From positions 620,001 to 684,000 of the forward strand of contig CM074144.1 of assembly GCA_037178625.1 (NCBI GenBank): DNA of 64,000 nucleotides. The letters run 5' to 3'. The notes beneath the pieces are model-generated. The model saw only the letters and a program-made list of their open reading frames with translations, made no database searches and was not told where the DNA came from. The DNA is from Skeletonema tropicum (Eukaryota > Bacillariophyta > Thalassiosirophyceae > Thalassiosirales > Thalassiosiraceae). Both the position numbers and the translations under genes were made by a program. Below are positions 29,211 through 39,955 of the stretch, in pieces (within the stretch, counting starts at the first letter, position 1; every line of letters begins with the position of its first letter).

Positions 29211-31735
29211 ATGTGGCGTCAAAACAACAGCCTTCTTCGGAGACAATATGTGCACCTATTCCACCCAATCAACTTCAAGTCACTCAACTATGACCCTACA
29301 TCATCAATAACCTACGACAACATTGAAACGAGGCGCATTGCCGAAAAGGAAATGAAACGGCCCAAACGCAAGATCACGTACTTGACAGACACTCCAAAGA
29401 GTACTGGGAAACGAAAGAGAGAAAGCGTGGACAAAGATGATGGATTTGATATTGACATAAGCGACTTCTTACAGAATATGAATGACGAAGGTGTGCCACA
29501 AGCCTTAGAATCACGGCCACTTGCTGACGCCGATCTCAGGTCTCATGCCAAGATCATGAAAAGATCAAATGTTCGTGCATGTAGCGCTATCAAAACTCAT
29601 GTTGATGACAATATCTCTGTACTCGAAACTGCGAAGAAGCCATCGACATCAACCACAAACTCAGAGCACACTAAAAACAACGCCGACACCAACAATCATC
29701 AACAACATCAACCCGCACCCTACAATGTTCGTATTCGATATGAGGATATCCTCACTTTCATTCAAGGATCTTTGCTTGTTGGTAGCAATGATGAAGGTAC
29801 CTTTGATAGAGACATGGATGATGGAGACGGAGATGGAGGAGAAGAATCTACATCATTGAAGTTTAAGCGGCAATGTCTCAAAAAGATTCCCACCATGTAC
29901 GAGATTGCAAGGGGAAAGACCAGTAAGTACAACCTCGACGACAAACAATTTATTGCCTATCAATATCAAATAGTTTGTTGTACATTTCTGCTCCAGCTCG
30001 TCATGGAGGGAGATCACTATGATACCAAGCTTGGAGAATTGCTAGGAGCAACGCTCTGTCCCTTGGCGGAAAGCGTGCAACGTAAAAAAGACAGTCTTGT
30101 ACAGGAACTCAACGCAAAAGGAGGAAAGGAGCACCTCATTATGTTCATCACAGGTCCCGCTGGTTGTGGCAAGAGTACAACAATGGAAGCAGCTCAACAC
30201 TATTGTCACAGATTTTGCACTGCTATCGCAGCTGCCTTCAATGATTATACTTTCTACTTCACTGCAACAACCCGGTCAGCTGCAGCTCTCTTTGGAGGAA
30301 CAACAATCCACAGCGCAGCCCACTTGAACAAAAGTAGGATCAATGATGAGATGAGGGCTATTTGGCGCGATGATGTGCGAATCCTCATTGTTGATGAAAT
30401 ATCTTTTTTCAAGGCTAGCGATGTGGTAAAACTTGACAAGCAACTGAAAAAGCTCACTGGCCGGTATGACATGGTTTATGGGGGGGTGTCAATAGTCTTC
30501 TCTGGAGACTTCCACCAACTTAAGCCAATCTGTGCAGAAGATGATGTGCTCTACTCTAACTCCGATGCAGCTTCGGTTTGGGAGAATACCATCAACTGTG
30601 CCATCTTTCTTGATAACAGCCACAGATTCAAAGACGACCCCGAGTTTGGGGAAATACTCGCTAGAATGAGAATGGGGGAGGATACACGTGAAGATAGAGA
30701 GCTAATAAACAAGCGAGTAGTGAGCACTAGCACTAGCTCCACCTCCACCCTTACGTTGCCTGAACACGCACCTGACGCATGTTTCGCATGCTCTACCAAC
30801 AAAGAACGAAATGGCGTCACGGCAGCAACGTTCAAAATGCACATAGAAGAAACACACCCTACCATTAATGATGATGTTCACCACCTGACCACACTCTCAT
30901 AATTGAGGCATCAATATCCAAAGCAAACCATACTGATACTAATTACGAGGATGAAAGAGAGACCAAGAAAAGGAGGACAAGACGAAGACGAAGGCGTATG
31001 CAACGCAGAAAGGTTTCTGCAGCTTTCCACGACACCATTACCACGCAACTGGGAGATGATGACATAAGGTCGACCAACTTTGCCTCAAATGGAGCTAAAA
31101 TCGAGCCCGCCCTACGCATTTACCCCGGATCCCACCATATGTGCATAACGAATGAGGATCTTGACAAAGGGCGAGGCAACGGGACCCTTTGCAAGTGCTT
31201 GAAAGTCAAACTCAGAATGGATGGGCGGGAGAGAAGGTGGAAAAATTGGGATGGAAAGAAGGTATGGACTGTTTCTGTTGACGACGTGGAGTGGGTAGAG
31301 TTCGAGCACTACCCAACTAGTATTGGCTCCAAAGCACGGACCTTCAAGCTCAAACCACAAGAATTTTCGGCCACTATCAAGTTCCCTCTGACTGAAACAA
31401 TAAATACAACAGTAGGCAATGCACAAGTCAAGCAGGTTCCTGTTAACTCCAACACAGCAACTACTGGCCACAAGCTGCAGGGAATGTCAAAAGACATCCT
31501 CATTGTGAATGACTGGAATTACAGATGCGTGAACTGGATATACGTTGTCTTGTCAAGGGTGAGAACACTAGCTGGACTCTACCTAATGAAACCATTGGAC
31601 CTTGAGCGCAGCTTCAATGTTCCTCAAAATCTCATTCACTTCGAGCAACGCTTGAAGGACACCAAAGAACGACCAATTCTCGACATGTTGGGTTACCAAT
31701 CGAATGCAGAGATCGATACCGATACAAAGCAGTGA
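29211..31735 (+). pseudogene. PIF1-like helicase gene with a frame break
   Basis: Two open frames, 29211-30902 and (from about 30881) to 31735, together form a PIF1/RecD-type helicase of about 840 residues. The N-terminal 300 residues are mostly disordered. Motif I is GPAGCGKST (residues 315-323), motif II LIVDEIS (about 392-398), motif III VFSGDFHQLKPI. In the second frame TGHKLQGMSKDILIV and YVVLSRVRTLAGLYL are the conserved C-terminal motifs. The break lies at about 30875-30880: the first frame reads on to TAA at 30900, while PPDHTLIIEAS continues the family pattern in another frame. One base indel would explain it, either a mutation or an assembly error. PIF1-like genes are often carried by Helitrons or other mobile DNA; no Rep domain is visible. 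Confidence 0.7.
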
Positions 31736-31766
31736 AGAGTTGAAGTCATCTAAAAGTAAAAATAGA

Positions 31767-31873
31767 AATCCAAGCTTCGACTGAGTCGAGCGTAGGCTTA
31801 TTCCGGAAATCTGAGGAGCTCCAACATAGCATAAGTACCTAGATAGCTCGTGTTACATTGTACGCGTGGGCAG
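31767..31873 (+). repeat. Dispersed repeat, copy C (diverged)
   Basis: ATCCAAGCTTCGACT, TTCCGGAAATCTGAGGAGCT and ACATTGTACGCGTGGGCAG align with copies A and B with several differences. It starts 32 bases after the PIF1-like stop codon. Confidence 0.55.
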
Positions 31874-32123
31874 ACCCGTCCATCCCACGCAAGAGATGTT
31901 GACCGGTATTTGCAAAATCTCATTTCACGACTTTCACTTATAGGAATAGGCTAGCCTATTCAATCAGGAATAGTCCACCCTATTCCATCGAAAACCTAAA
32001 ATTATTACGTTGGACAACTTCATAATTTAAAAAAAAAATACAATAGAGAACTCAATAAGTATGCATAGAGGGTATAATAATTCACCCGAGAGTCAACTTT
32101 GTGTGTCAAGATAATCTTGGTGT

Positions 32124-32549
32124 ATGTACCTGATGTCGACAAGCTATCCAGAGGAGACTAATGGAGCCGGTCATACTGCAGAGCTTGTACGGCAACGCAA
32201 GAATGCCTCTATCAGCCCAGAGGAAAGGGCAGCTCAAAGGGCTAAGGCCGCCGCTAGAGTAAAGCTTTACCGTCAACGCAAGCATGCCTCGATGAGCGCA
32301 GAGGAGAGGGCAGCTCAGAAGGCAAAAAAATCCGCTGCGGCAAGGCTTCGCCGTCAACGCAAGATTGAGTCGATGAGCGCAGAGGAGAGGGCAGCTCAGA
32401 AGGCAAAGAAGACCGCTGCGGCAAGGCTTTACCGTCAACGCAAGATTGAATCGATGAGCTCAGCAGGCAAAGAAGGCCGCTGCGGCTTGGCTTTACCGTC
32501 AACAAACGAATGCGATGACCCCAGAGGAGAGCATTGGAAAGAGTTGTGA
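32124..32549 (+). CDS. Small basic protein with four 25-residue repeats
   Basis: 141 residues, ATG start. Units of the form RQRK-x-x-S(I/M)S-x-EERAAQ(R/K)AK-x-x-AAR repeat four times, the last one cut short by a frame change at about 32460. The DNA repeat has a period of 75 bp, so the array is recent. Arg/Lys-rich helical repeats suggest binding of nucleic acid or of an acidic partner. The family is not recognised. The last 35 residues read out of phase with the repeat and are probably not native. Confidence 0.45.
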   Translation: MYLMSTSYPEETNGAGHTAELVRQRKNASISPEERAAQRAKAAARVKLYRQRKHASMSAEERAAQKAKKSAAARLRRQRKIESMSAEERAAQKAKKTAAARLYRQRKIESMSSAGKEGRCGLALPSTNECDDPRGEHWKEL

Positions 32550-33010
32550 TTACGAAATTGTTGTTGACAAAACCCATCCAGTCCAACAGGCACGCAATCA
32601 TGAAAAGAAAGAAAATCATGAATACATGTAAGAGAGAAGAGAGCGAAAGCAGGAGAGCCGGGAGAAGCTTGCCCTGCCGCCGCACGCCAATACATATTTA
32701 AAAGCAATTGGGTTCGCTCGCGTGAGACATATTTAGCAATGTAGGCGACCATCTGCATCTGCCGAAGCAGATGGCCTTATGCTCAACTTTACCGAGAACC
32801 GAGACGATCATGAAAAATCATGATCAGCAAAGATCACCTTCTCCATCAACTATCTATGTACTTTAATGGATTGGAATCCTCAAATAATCGGATATTTTGA
32901 ACATTGCTCCCACACCTCCCACAGATCCCTCTTGGTCTTGCTCCTGATCTGTTTCTCTTTATTCTCGCAGTACAAGCAAGTTAGAAAACGTAGATCGAGG
33001 GAGTGCTGAC
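32550..33010. other. Intergenic region
   Basis: No gene. The last 100 bp are the start of the duplicated segment and probably the promoter of the first receptor-like gene. Confidence 0.4.
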
Positions 33011-35392
33011 ATGCAAAGAATGAAAGCAAAGAATCATTATCATCGTATTCGTGCTGCCGGGGGGCTCGCACTGCTTGTTGCCCTTGCCACTGTCATCGGA
33101 AGTGTCGATAGCACCACATCTTTCCGTGTATGCTTCGGTGTGCTTCTATTGACGCTTAATGCAGCTCAACTCAAATTAGCTGTGGATCTCTACAAACGTC
33201 GAAATAATCTACTGCTTCAGCTGTTCCAGCCGAGCAGCCTATCGCTCCTTGCGACTGCTGGGGCTTTTGCAACAATCGCATCATTTCTGTTTGCATTTCC
33301 GGAGTATGATGCGACATGCGCACTTCGTCAACCTATCATCCTCACGTCTATCACATTCATGGGGAACTTATTGATCGGTAGGGCATGGAGGATAGGCAGT
33401 ATTATTAGCTCTACGGCTACATTTGCAGCGTCTGGTGGTGAAATTGATGCATTGGGGGTGGCAAGATTGAAAGTCATGAATGCTATTAGCACATTGTCGC
33501 AGTTGGGAAGATATGTCTGCAGCGGCGGAAGGGAGAAGATGGGGAGGAATAGCGGCATTCGAAAGGCTATCACATTTGCCGACTCAATCTTTGTTGTTAT
33601 GGTGTTGCTCATCCCACAACTTGTGTTGCAAATCGTCAATCTGTCAGTGCCCAGCGTTAGAATGGGCAGCGTCGAAATAATGATCAATGACGAAGGGCAC
33701 TTCAGTTGCGAATCTGAAGCTGGTCCGTACGTTCTCATCCTGGGAATTGTGCTAGCGTCGATGCCTTTTGCCATCTCATTGCTGATCAATATCGAGAGTA
33801 AAGGTATTCCAGATAAATTTCGAGAGTTGGATGAGATTGCAGCATCCATGATGTCTTCATTTTGGATGCTTCTTGGGACGTTACCAGTTGCAGGAATGAT
33901 CGGGCAGACTCAACCAAATGCTCGTGCGTATTTGCTAGCTGCATCGGTACTGGGTTGTGTGCTTCCTCTGTGCTATAATATTGCTCAGATTAGGTTGAAA
34001 AATGTAAACATGAGCACGGGCATGGCAAAGGTGGGTGCAAATGGTAAACAGGGAACATCATCAAATCTCTCTCCATCATCGTCTCGTGATAAAAAAGAGC
34101 AGGATGATCCGCATATTCTGAACGCTGCTGACGAGACAGCTGTAATGGGTAAGATGTTTGACACAATGGGATCTACATCAAAAGCTGTGGACATGAACAG
34201 GGATATTCTTACCTTGTTCAAAGAGGGGGACGATGACTTCTCATGGGATGGAGGATTTACACTGTCAGAGATTCATTCTTTGGGTCCAAAGTCTCTAGAG
34301 GTAGTCATCAAAACACTTATCGGGAGCTCGAAGCTTTGGCAGAGAATCTTCCAGCGAAATGATGATGATAAAGAAGCAGAAAGGAGGTGGACCAAATCCT
34401 GTATGGATGCATTAGATATCTTCGACAAAGCCCCAGCAAAAAGTCAATTGAGCGATAGGCGCATTATTTTCCCTTGTTATAGCTTGATGAATGTTATTTC
34501 CAAATCCATGACATACAACCCTCCCAACAATACGTCGAAAGAAGACTTTGAAACGGCCTTGGCGGAGAACTTCGTGAAGGAGACACACTACCAGCAGTAT
34601 CACCAGTGTAGGGCCCTTGCTTTCCAGGCTGATATCATGAGGCGACAAGGTAAATATGAAGAGGCTCTATCAGTTATCGATGTAATGAAGACAATATATG
34701 ATCCTCGAGTGCATTCAAAGGTACTAGTGAAAGAATACGTAACTGATAACTGCGGTGATGTGATTGCTGCGAGCACTCATTGGCTGCGTCATTATGGCCG
34801 CAATGAAGAAGCTCTTAAAATGTGCGATTACGTGGTCGAAACAATGTTGCCAGAGATCGAAGCAACAGAAATCGTCACTAAACTTGCCATATTGACTCCC
34901 ATCTGCCGTACATTGGCAAGTCAGGAGCAGACAAGCACTGCTAAAAGGGCCCTCGAGCTATTCAAAACTCATGTTTCTGATCCAGCTGCGTTGGCCGGGG
35001 ATAAGGCGCATCTTTCGTTGGTCATACGCTTTCCAATGATGATCATACTCAAGTGCCGCAGTTCGGGAGGTGCGGCATACACTGATTTGAATACAGACAT
35101 CAACTATATGTTGAATAGAAAGGACCCAGCGTGGTTAGAGCTTACATGTCTTCAATATTGGGATGCTGCTTGGTCGACTATGTGCGCAGAAGCTTGCCTT
35201 TGCTTGGCCAGGATCACTGGTTGCAATTCACAAGAAGAATCTAAATCTGAAATCATCAAAGAAGGCCTCAAGTGCTTAGAAATATCAGCCAATACACTAA
35301 CCAACAAAGACGGAACGATTGTTAATAGCATGGCACATTCCTATTACTCCCAAATACTCTCTGAGCTAGAGAACTTGAATGCGCCTGTGTAG
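33011..35392 (+). CDS. Class C GPCR-like seven-helix protein with C-terminal TPR-like domain, copy 1
   Basis: 793 residues, single exon, ATG start. A leading hydrophobic segment (residues about 14-32) is followed by seven helices: VCFGVLLLTLNAAQLKLAVD, LSLLATAGAFATIASFLFAF, PIILTSITFMGNLLIG, ITFADSIFVVMVLLIPQLVL, PYVLILGIVLASMPFAISLL, SSFWMLLGTLPVAGMIG and AYLLAASVLGCVLPLCYNIA. A Cys before the third helix (DATCALRQP), RAWRI after it, a Cys in the second outer loop (HFSCESEAG) and GIPDKFRELDEI before helix six are the hallmarks of class C (GABA-B/mGlu) receptors. No ligand-binding Venus-flytrap domain is present. Residues about 400-790 are soluble and helical with TPR-like units such as CRALAFQADIMRRQGKYEEA. 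The receptor call is motif-based. Confidence 0.6.
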   Translation: MQRMKAKNHYHRIRAAGGLALLVALATVIGSVDSTTSFRVCFGVLLLTLNAAQLKLAVDLYKRRNNLLLQLFQPSSLSLLATAGAFATIASFLFAFPEYDATCALRQPIILTSITFMGNLLIGRAWRIGSIISSTATFAASGGEIDALGVARLKVMNAISTLSQLGRYVCSGGREKMGRNSGIRKAITFADSIFVVMVLLIPQLVLQIVNLSVPSVRMGSVEIMINDEGHFSCESEAGPYVLILGIVLASMPFAISLLINIESKGIPDKFRELDEIAASMMSSFWMLLGTLPVAGMIGQTQPNARAYLLAASVLGCVLPLCYNIAQIRLKNVNMSTGMAKVGANGKQGTSSNLSPSSSRDKKEQDDPHILNAADETAVMGKMFDTMGSTSKAVDMNRDILTLFKEGDDDFSWDGGFTLSEIHSLGPKSLEVVIKTLIGSSKLWQRIFQRNDDDKEAERRWTKSCMDALDIFDKAPAKSQLSDRRIIFPCYSLMNVISKSMTYNPPNNTSKEDFETALAENFVKETHYQQYHQCRALAFQADIMRRQGKYEEALSVIDVMKTIYDPRVHSKVLVKEYVTDNCGDVIAASTHWLRHYGRNEEALKMCDYVVETMLPEIEATEIVTKLAILTPICRTLASQEQTSTAKRALELFKTHVSDPAALAGDKAHLSLVIRFPMMIILKCRSSGGAAYTDLNTDINYMLNRKDPAWLELTCLQYWDAAWSTMCAEACLCLARITGCNSQEESKSEIIKEGLKCLEISANTLTNKDGTIVNSMAHSYYSQILSELENLNAPV

Positions 35393-35874
35393 GTAGAGCT
35401 TGTTCGGGCGTAGTAGCCTTGCCATCTTGTTCTTCTTCGGTGAGAGGTACAGCCTTGCCTTCTTCTTGACTGGTAGATTCACTATCGTGAGGCAAAGTGT
35501 TTGTTGTGAAAGATGTAGTACCATGTTTTGAGCCAGCTAGAGTACCATATAAATGAGGCTATGATACCATTTGAGCTCGCGTATGCTGTTTATGCCACTT
35601 TGGAACGCAAGCAAAAAGTTGAACACCTACAGTTGAACTCTCAAAATGTCTATGAAATGAAGTTATCTATCTTATATCTACAACTACTACCTAAACAAAG
35701 ACTCTCAATCGTATATTATGCATTTCTGGACGCTCAATCCTTGCCGTCATCTTCTCCTCCACCCTTCCTTCTCTCTCATCTTGATCTCAAATACTCATTC
35801 TCTCATCATCATGCTGCATTGACACCGCACTTCCTCCTCTTCTCACTCACTCCATCTCTCCACAAATCAACATG
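35393..35874. other. Duplicated 3-prime flank, copy 1
   Basis: Conserved with 39194-39677 because of the recent duplication. Open frames here are conserved for that reason and are not claimed as genes. Confidence 0.4.
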
Positions 35875-36285
35875 TTACAAAGACTCCGACCTAGTGTGAT
35901 GAGGTACAGCCCTATAACAAACCCGAAACCTACGCTGGTGTTCTTCAATCTGTTGTTTCCATCGCTGCTTCGTCCGTTCCAGGCTAACTTGATATAGCTT
36001 CTCATACTCGGCAAGGGTGCGTTGCTCAGTGAGGAGATCGTTTTCGAGTTGGAGTATGTTTGCTTCAAGTTGATGGATGTGGGGGTTGTTGTTGTTGTGA
36101 TCGTCCCTGTTGATGGTGAGATGTGACGAACAGTTAGAAAGAATCGAATGCGAACAACAAGAAGAAGATGATGACGAACCAATGTTGTAATCGTCCTTGT
36201 CGATTGTTTGGTGTGACGAAGAGATGGAAACAATTGAATGTGAAGAACTACAAGACGACGATGAACCAATAAGAGAAATGAGAGT
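35875..36285 (-). pseudogene. 3-prime fragment of the Asn-rich coiled-coil gene
   Basis: Matches the last 135 codons or so of the gene at 39678-40361 (stop at 35875). The frame is open but ends at the duplication edge without start codon or N-terminal part. Its AAC tract (GTT on the plus strand, about 36085-36098) has about 5 units, against about 22 in the full copy. Confidence 0.65.
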
Positions 36286-36772
36286 GGTTACAAATGAGAA
36301 TTAGGTACAGTTAGTGTAGTACTTTGCAACTAAAATAAGTTTATCTTGCATGATCCCCGCGGCGAGTATCGTACATACATAGGAGTACATACATGTAATA
36401 GCTTTGTCTCTTTCTCGAACCTGTATGTCTGCGAAAATTGAGTGTTGTTTAGGTAACCTGTCTGAGTCGCACTCCAAGAAAAGTCGCGAAAGCTCAAGTA
36501 AAGTTGTTTGCATTTGTACACAAGTATGTAGCTAGCACGTAGAGAGCCGCCAGATGTTGCTATTGCAGTTCGTCGCAGCACCTCAGCAGTATAGCAAACA
36601 GCGCGTCTCGAGGGTACACTCATCGTGCATTGGTAGGTGTACAGTTAGTCAATACTAATTGGTAAGGCTATAAGGTTCAATTTTGCACACCTTTTGCTCT
36701 AGCTCCTGTTCTGTTTCTCGCAATACAAACAATAAACAAAAAACATAGATCGCGGGAGGAGGGAGTGCTGAC
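36286..36772. other. Spacer between the two duplicated units
   Basis: About 400 bp without homology to the units and without a gene, then the promoter of the second receptor-like gene from about 36690. Confidence 0.4.
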
Positions 36773-39193
36773 ATGCAAAGAATGAAAGCAAAGAATCATT
36801 ATCATCGTCTTCAAAATTACATCGCTGCCGGGGGGCTCGCACTGCTTGTTGCCCTTGCCGCCGTCATCGGAAGTGTCGATAGCACCACATCTTTCCGTGT
36901 ATGCTTCGGTGTGCTTCTATTGACGCTTGGTGCAGCTCAACTCAAATTAGCTGTGGATCTCTACAAACGTCGAAATAATCTACTGCTTCAGCTGTTCCAG
37001 CCGAGCAGCCTATCGCTCCTTGCGACAGCTGGGTCTGTTGCAACAATCGCATCATTTCTGTTTGCATTTCCGGAGTATGATGCGACATGCGCACTTCATC
37101 AACCAATCATTCTCACGTCTATCACATTCATGGGGAACTTATTGATCGGAAGGGCATGGAGGATAGGCAGTATTATTAGCTCTACGGCTACATTTGCAGC
37201 GTCTGGTGATGAAATTGATGCATTGGGGGTGGCAAGATTGAAAGTCATGAATGCTCTAAGCACATTATCTCGGCTGGGAAGATATGTCTGCAGCGGTGGG
37301 AGAGAGAAGCTGGGGAGCAACACTGGCATTCGAAGGGCTATTACATTTGCCGACTCGATCTTTGTTGTGTTGGTATTACTCATCCCACAACTTGTGTTGC
37401 AAATCGTCAATCTGTCAGTGCCCAGCGTTAGAATGGGCAGCGTCGAAATAATGATCAATGACGAAGGGCACTTCAGTTGCGAATCTGAAGCTGGTCCGTA
37501 CGTTCTCATCCTGGGAATTGTGCTAGCGTCGATGCCTTTTGCCATCTCATTGCTGATCAATATCGAGAGTAAAGGTATTCCAGATAAATTTCGAGAGTTG
37601 GATGAGATTGCAGAATCCATGACGTCTTCGTTTTGGATGCTTCTTGGGACGTTACCAGTTGCAGGAATGATCGGGCAGACTCAACCAAATGCTCATGCGT
37701 ATTTGCTAGCTGCATCGGTACTGGGTTGTGTGCTTCCTCTGTGCTACAATATTGCTCAGATTAGGTTGCAAAATGTAAACATGAGCACGGGCCTGGCAAA
37801 GGCGGGTGCAAGTCGTAAACAGGGAACATCCCTTCCGACACAAATGACGCGGACATCATCAAATCTCTCTTCGCCATCGTCTCGTGATAAAAAAGTGCAG
37901 GATGATCCGCATATTTTGAACGCTGCTGACGAGAACGCTACAATGGGTAAGATGTTTGACACAATGGGATCTACATCAAAAGCTGTCGATATGAACCGGG
38001 ATATTCTTACCTTATTCAAAGTTGGGGACGACGAGTTCTCATGGGAAGAAGGATTTACACTGTCGGAGATTCATTCTTTGGGTCCAAAGTCTCTGGAGAC
38101 CATAATAAAAATACTAATCGGGAGCTCGAAGCTTTGGCAAAGAATCATATTGTCGGATTCTAATAATGAAGAGGCCAAACGTAGGTGCATCAAATGCTGT
38201 ATGGATGCATTTGATATCTTTGACAAAGCCCCAGCAAAGAGTCAATTGAGCGATAGGAGCGTTATCTTTCCATGTTACAGCATGATCAATGCTCTTCCCA
38301 GATCGATTGCATTTACTCCTCCAAACAATATGTCAAAAGAAGACTTTGAAACGACCTTGGCGGAGAACTTTGTGAAGGAGACAAGCCACCAACAGTATCA
38401 TCACTGTCGCGCTCTTGCTTTCCAGGCTAATATCTTGAGACGATACGGCAAATTTGAAAATGCTCTATCGGTCATTGATGAATTGAAATCAACCTACGAT
38501 CCTCAACTTCACTCTAGGACAATTGTGAGAGAATACGTAACAGATCACTGCATTGAGATAATTTCTATGAGTACTGTCTGGCTGCATCAGTATGGCCGCA
38601 ATGAAGAAGCTCTTAGATTATGTGATCATGTGGTCAAAGCAATGTTGCCAGTGGTTGAAGCAACAGAACTTCTCACTATAACTAACATATTGACTCCCAT
38701 CTGCCGTACATTGGCAAGTCAGGGACAGACAAGCACTGCTAAAAGGGCCCTCGAGCTCTTCAAAACTCATGTTGCTGATCCAGTCGCATTGGCCGGGAGT
38801 AAGGCGCATCCTGCTTTAGTCAAGAGCGTGCCAATATCAATGATCATTCTCAAATGCCGTAGCTCGGGAGAAGAGGTATATACTGATTTGAATACAGACA
38901 TCAACTATATGTTGAATAGAAAGGACCCAGCATGGTTTGAGGCTGGTTTTCTTTCATATTATGATGCTGCTTGGTCGACTACGTGCGCAGAAGCTTGCCT
39001 TTGCTTGGCCAGGATCACTGGTTGCTCTTCACAAGAAGCATCTGAATCTGCACTCATAAAGGAGGGCCTCAAGTGCTTAGAAATATCAGCCAATACGCTA
39101 ACCAACAAAGACGGAACGATTGTTAATAGCATGGCCCATTCCTATTACTCCCAAATACTCTCTGAGCTAGAGAACTTGAATGCGCCTGTGTAG
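36773..39193 (+). CDS. Class C GPCR-like seven-helix protein with C-terminal TPR-like domain, copy 2
   Basis: 806 residues, single exon, ATG start. Paralogue of the protein at 33011 with the same layout: leading hydrophobic segment, seven helices, conserved Cys pair (DATCALHQP and HFSCESEAG), RAWRI, GIPDKFRELDEI and a TPR-like C-terminal half. Insertions of 4 residues near the start (LQNYI for IR) and 9 residues in the linker after helix seven account for the extra length. The membrane half is nearly identical between the copies, the middle of the soluble half clearly diverged, the last 40 residues identical. Possible partner: the TPR module also seen in the cyclase protein at 52490-54634. 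Confidence 0.6.
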   Translation: MQRMKAKNHYHRLQNYIAAGGLALLVALAAVIGSVDSTTSFRVCFGVLLLTLGAAQLKLAVDLYKRRNNLLLQLFQPSSLSLLATAGSVATIASFLFAFPEYDATCALHQPIILTSITFMGNLLIGRAWRIGSIISSTATFAASGDEIDALGVARLKVMNALSTLSRLGRYVCSGGREKLGSNTGIRRAITFADSIFVVLVLLIPQLVLQIVNLSVPSVRMGSVEIMINDEGHFSCESEAGPYVLILGIVLASMPFAISLLINIESKGIPDKFRELDEIAESMTSSFWMLLGTLPVAGMIGQTQPNAHAYLLAASVLGCVLPLCYNIAQIRLQNVNMSTGLAKAGASRKQGTSLPTQMTRTSSNLSSPSSRDKKVQDDPHILNAADENATMGKMFDTMGSTSKAVDMNRDILTLFKVGDDEFSWEEGFTLSEIHSLGPKSLETIIKILIGSSKLWQRIILSDSNNEEAKRRCIKCCMDAFDIFDKAPAKSQLSDRSVIFPCYSMINALPRSIAFTPPNNMSKEDFETTLAENFVKETSHQQYHHCRALAFQANILRRYGKFENALSVIDELKSTYDPQLHSRTIVREYVTDHCIEIISMSTVWLHQYGRNEEALRLCDHVVKAMLPVVEATELLTITNILTPICRTLASQGQTSTAKRALELFKTHVADPVALAGSKAHPALVKSVPISMIILKCRSSGEEVYTDLNTDINYMLNRKDPAWFEAGFLSYYDAAWSTTCAEACLCLARITGCSSQEASESALIKEGLKCLEISANTLTNKDGTIVNSMAHSYYSQILSELENLNAPV

Positions 39194-39677
39194 GTAGGGC
39201 TTGCTGGGCCGTAGTAGCCTTGCCATCTTGTTCTTCTACGGTGACAGGTGCAGCCTTGCCTTCTTCTTTACTGGTAGATTCACTATCGTGAGGCAAAGTG
39301 TTTGTTGTGGAAGATGTAGTACCATGTTTTGAGCCGGCAAGAGTACCATATAAATGAGGCTATGATACCTTTTAAGCTCGCGTATGCTGTTTATGCCACT
39401 TTGGAACGCAAACAAAAAATTGAACACCTAGAGTTGAACTCTCAAAATGTCTATGAAATGAAGTTATCTATCTTATATCTACAACTACTACCTAAACAAA
39501 GACACTCAATCGTATATTATGCATTTCTGGACGCTCTGTCCTTGTCTTCATCTTCTCCTCCACCCTTCCTTCTCCCACTCATCTTGATCTCAAATACTCA
39601 TTCTCTCATCATCATGCTGCATTGACACCGCACTTCCTCCTCTTCTCACTCACTCCATCTCTCCACAAATCAACATG
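39194..39677. other. Duplicated 3-prime flank, copy 2
   Basis: Partner of 35393-35874. On the minus strand a Ser/Thr/Glu/Gly-rich frame is open through this region into the receptor gene, but its low complexity gives no support for a gene. Confidence 0.35.
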
Positions 39678-39888
39678 TTACAAAGACTCCGACCTAGTGT
39701 GATGAGGTACAGCCCTATAACAAACCCGAAACCTACGCTGGTGTTCTTCAATCTGTTGTTTCCATCGCTGCTTCGTCCGTTCCAAGCTAACTTGGTATAG
39801 CTTCTCATACTCGGCAAGGGTGCGTTGCTCAGTGAGGAGATCGTTTTCGAGTTGGAGTATGTTTGCTTCAAGTTGATGGATGTGGGGG

Positions 39889-39955
<67 letters not shown>

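Larger units (their letters stand above)
32900..36285 (+). repeat. Segmental tandem duplication, unit 1
   Basis: Homologous over its length to about 36690-40135. It includes the receptor-like gene, its 3-prime flank and the 3-prime end of the Asn-rich minus-strand gene. The right edge is sharp: homology stops after AATAAGAGAAATGAG. Confidence 0.8.

Noticed and set aside
33328..33849. Conserved 173-codon antisense frame inside the receptor gene (also 37099-37620)
   Set aside because: Conservation follows from the recent duplication and from codon bias of the sense gene; no independent support.
35528..35899. 123-codon plus-strand frame downstream of the first receptor-like gene (partner 39329-39625)
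   Set aside because: It starts with TTG, only the first 65 residues agree between the copies, and the ends differ; conservation is explained by the duplication.
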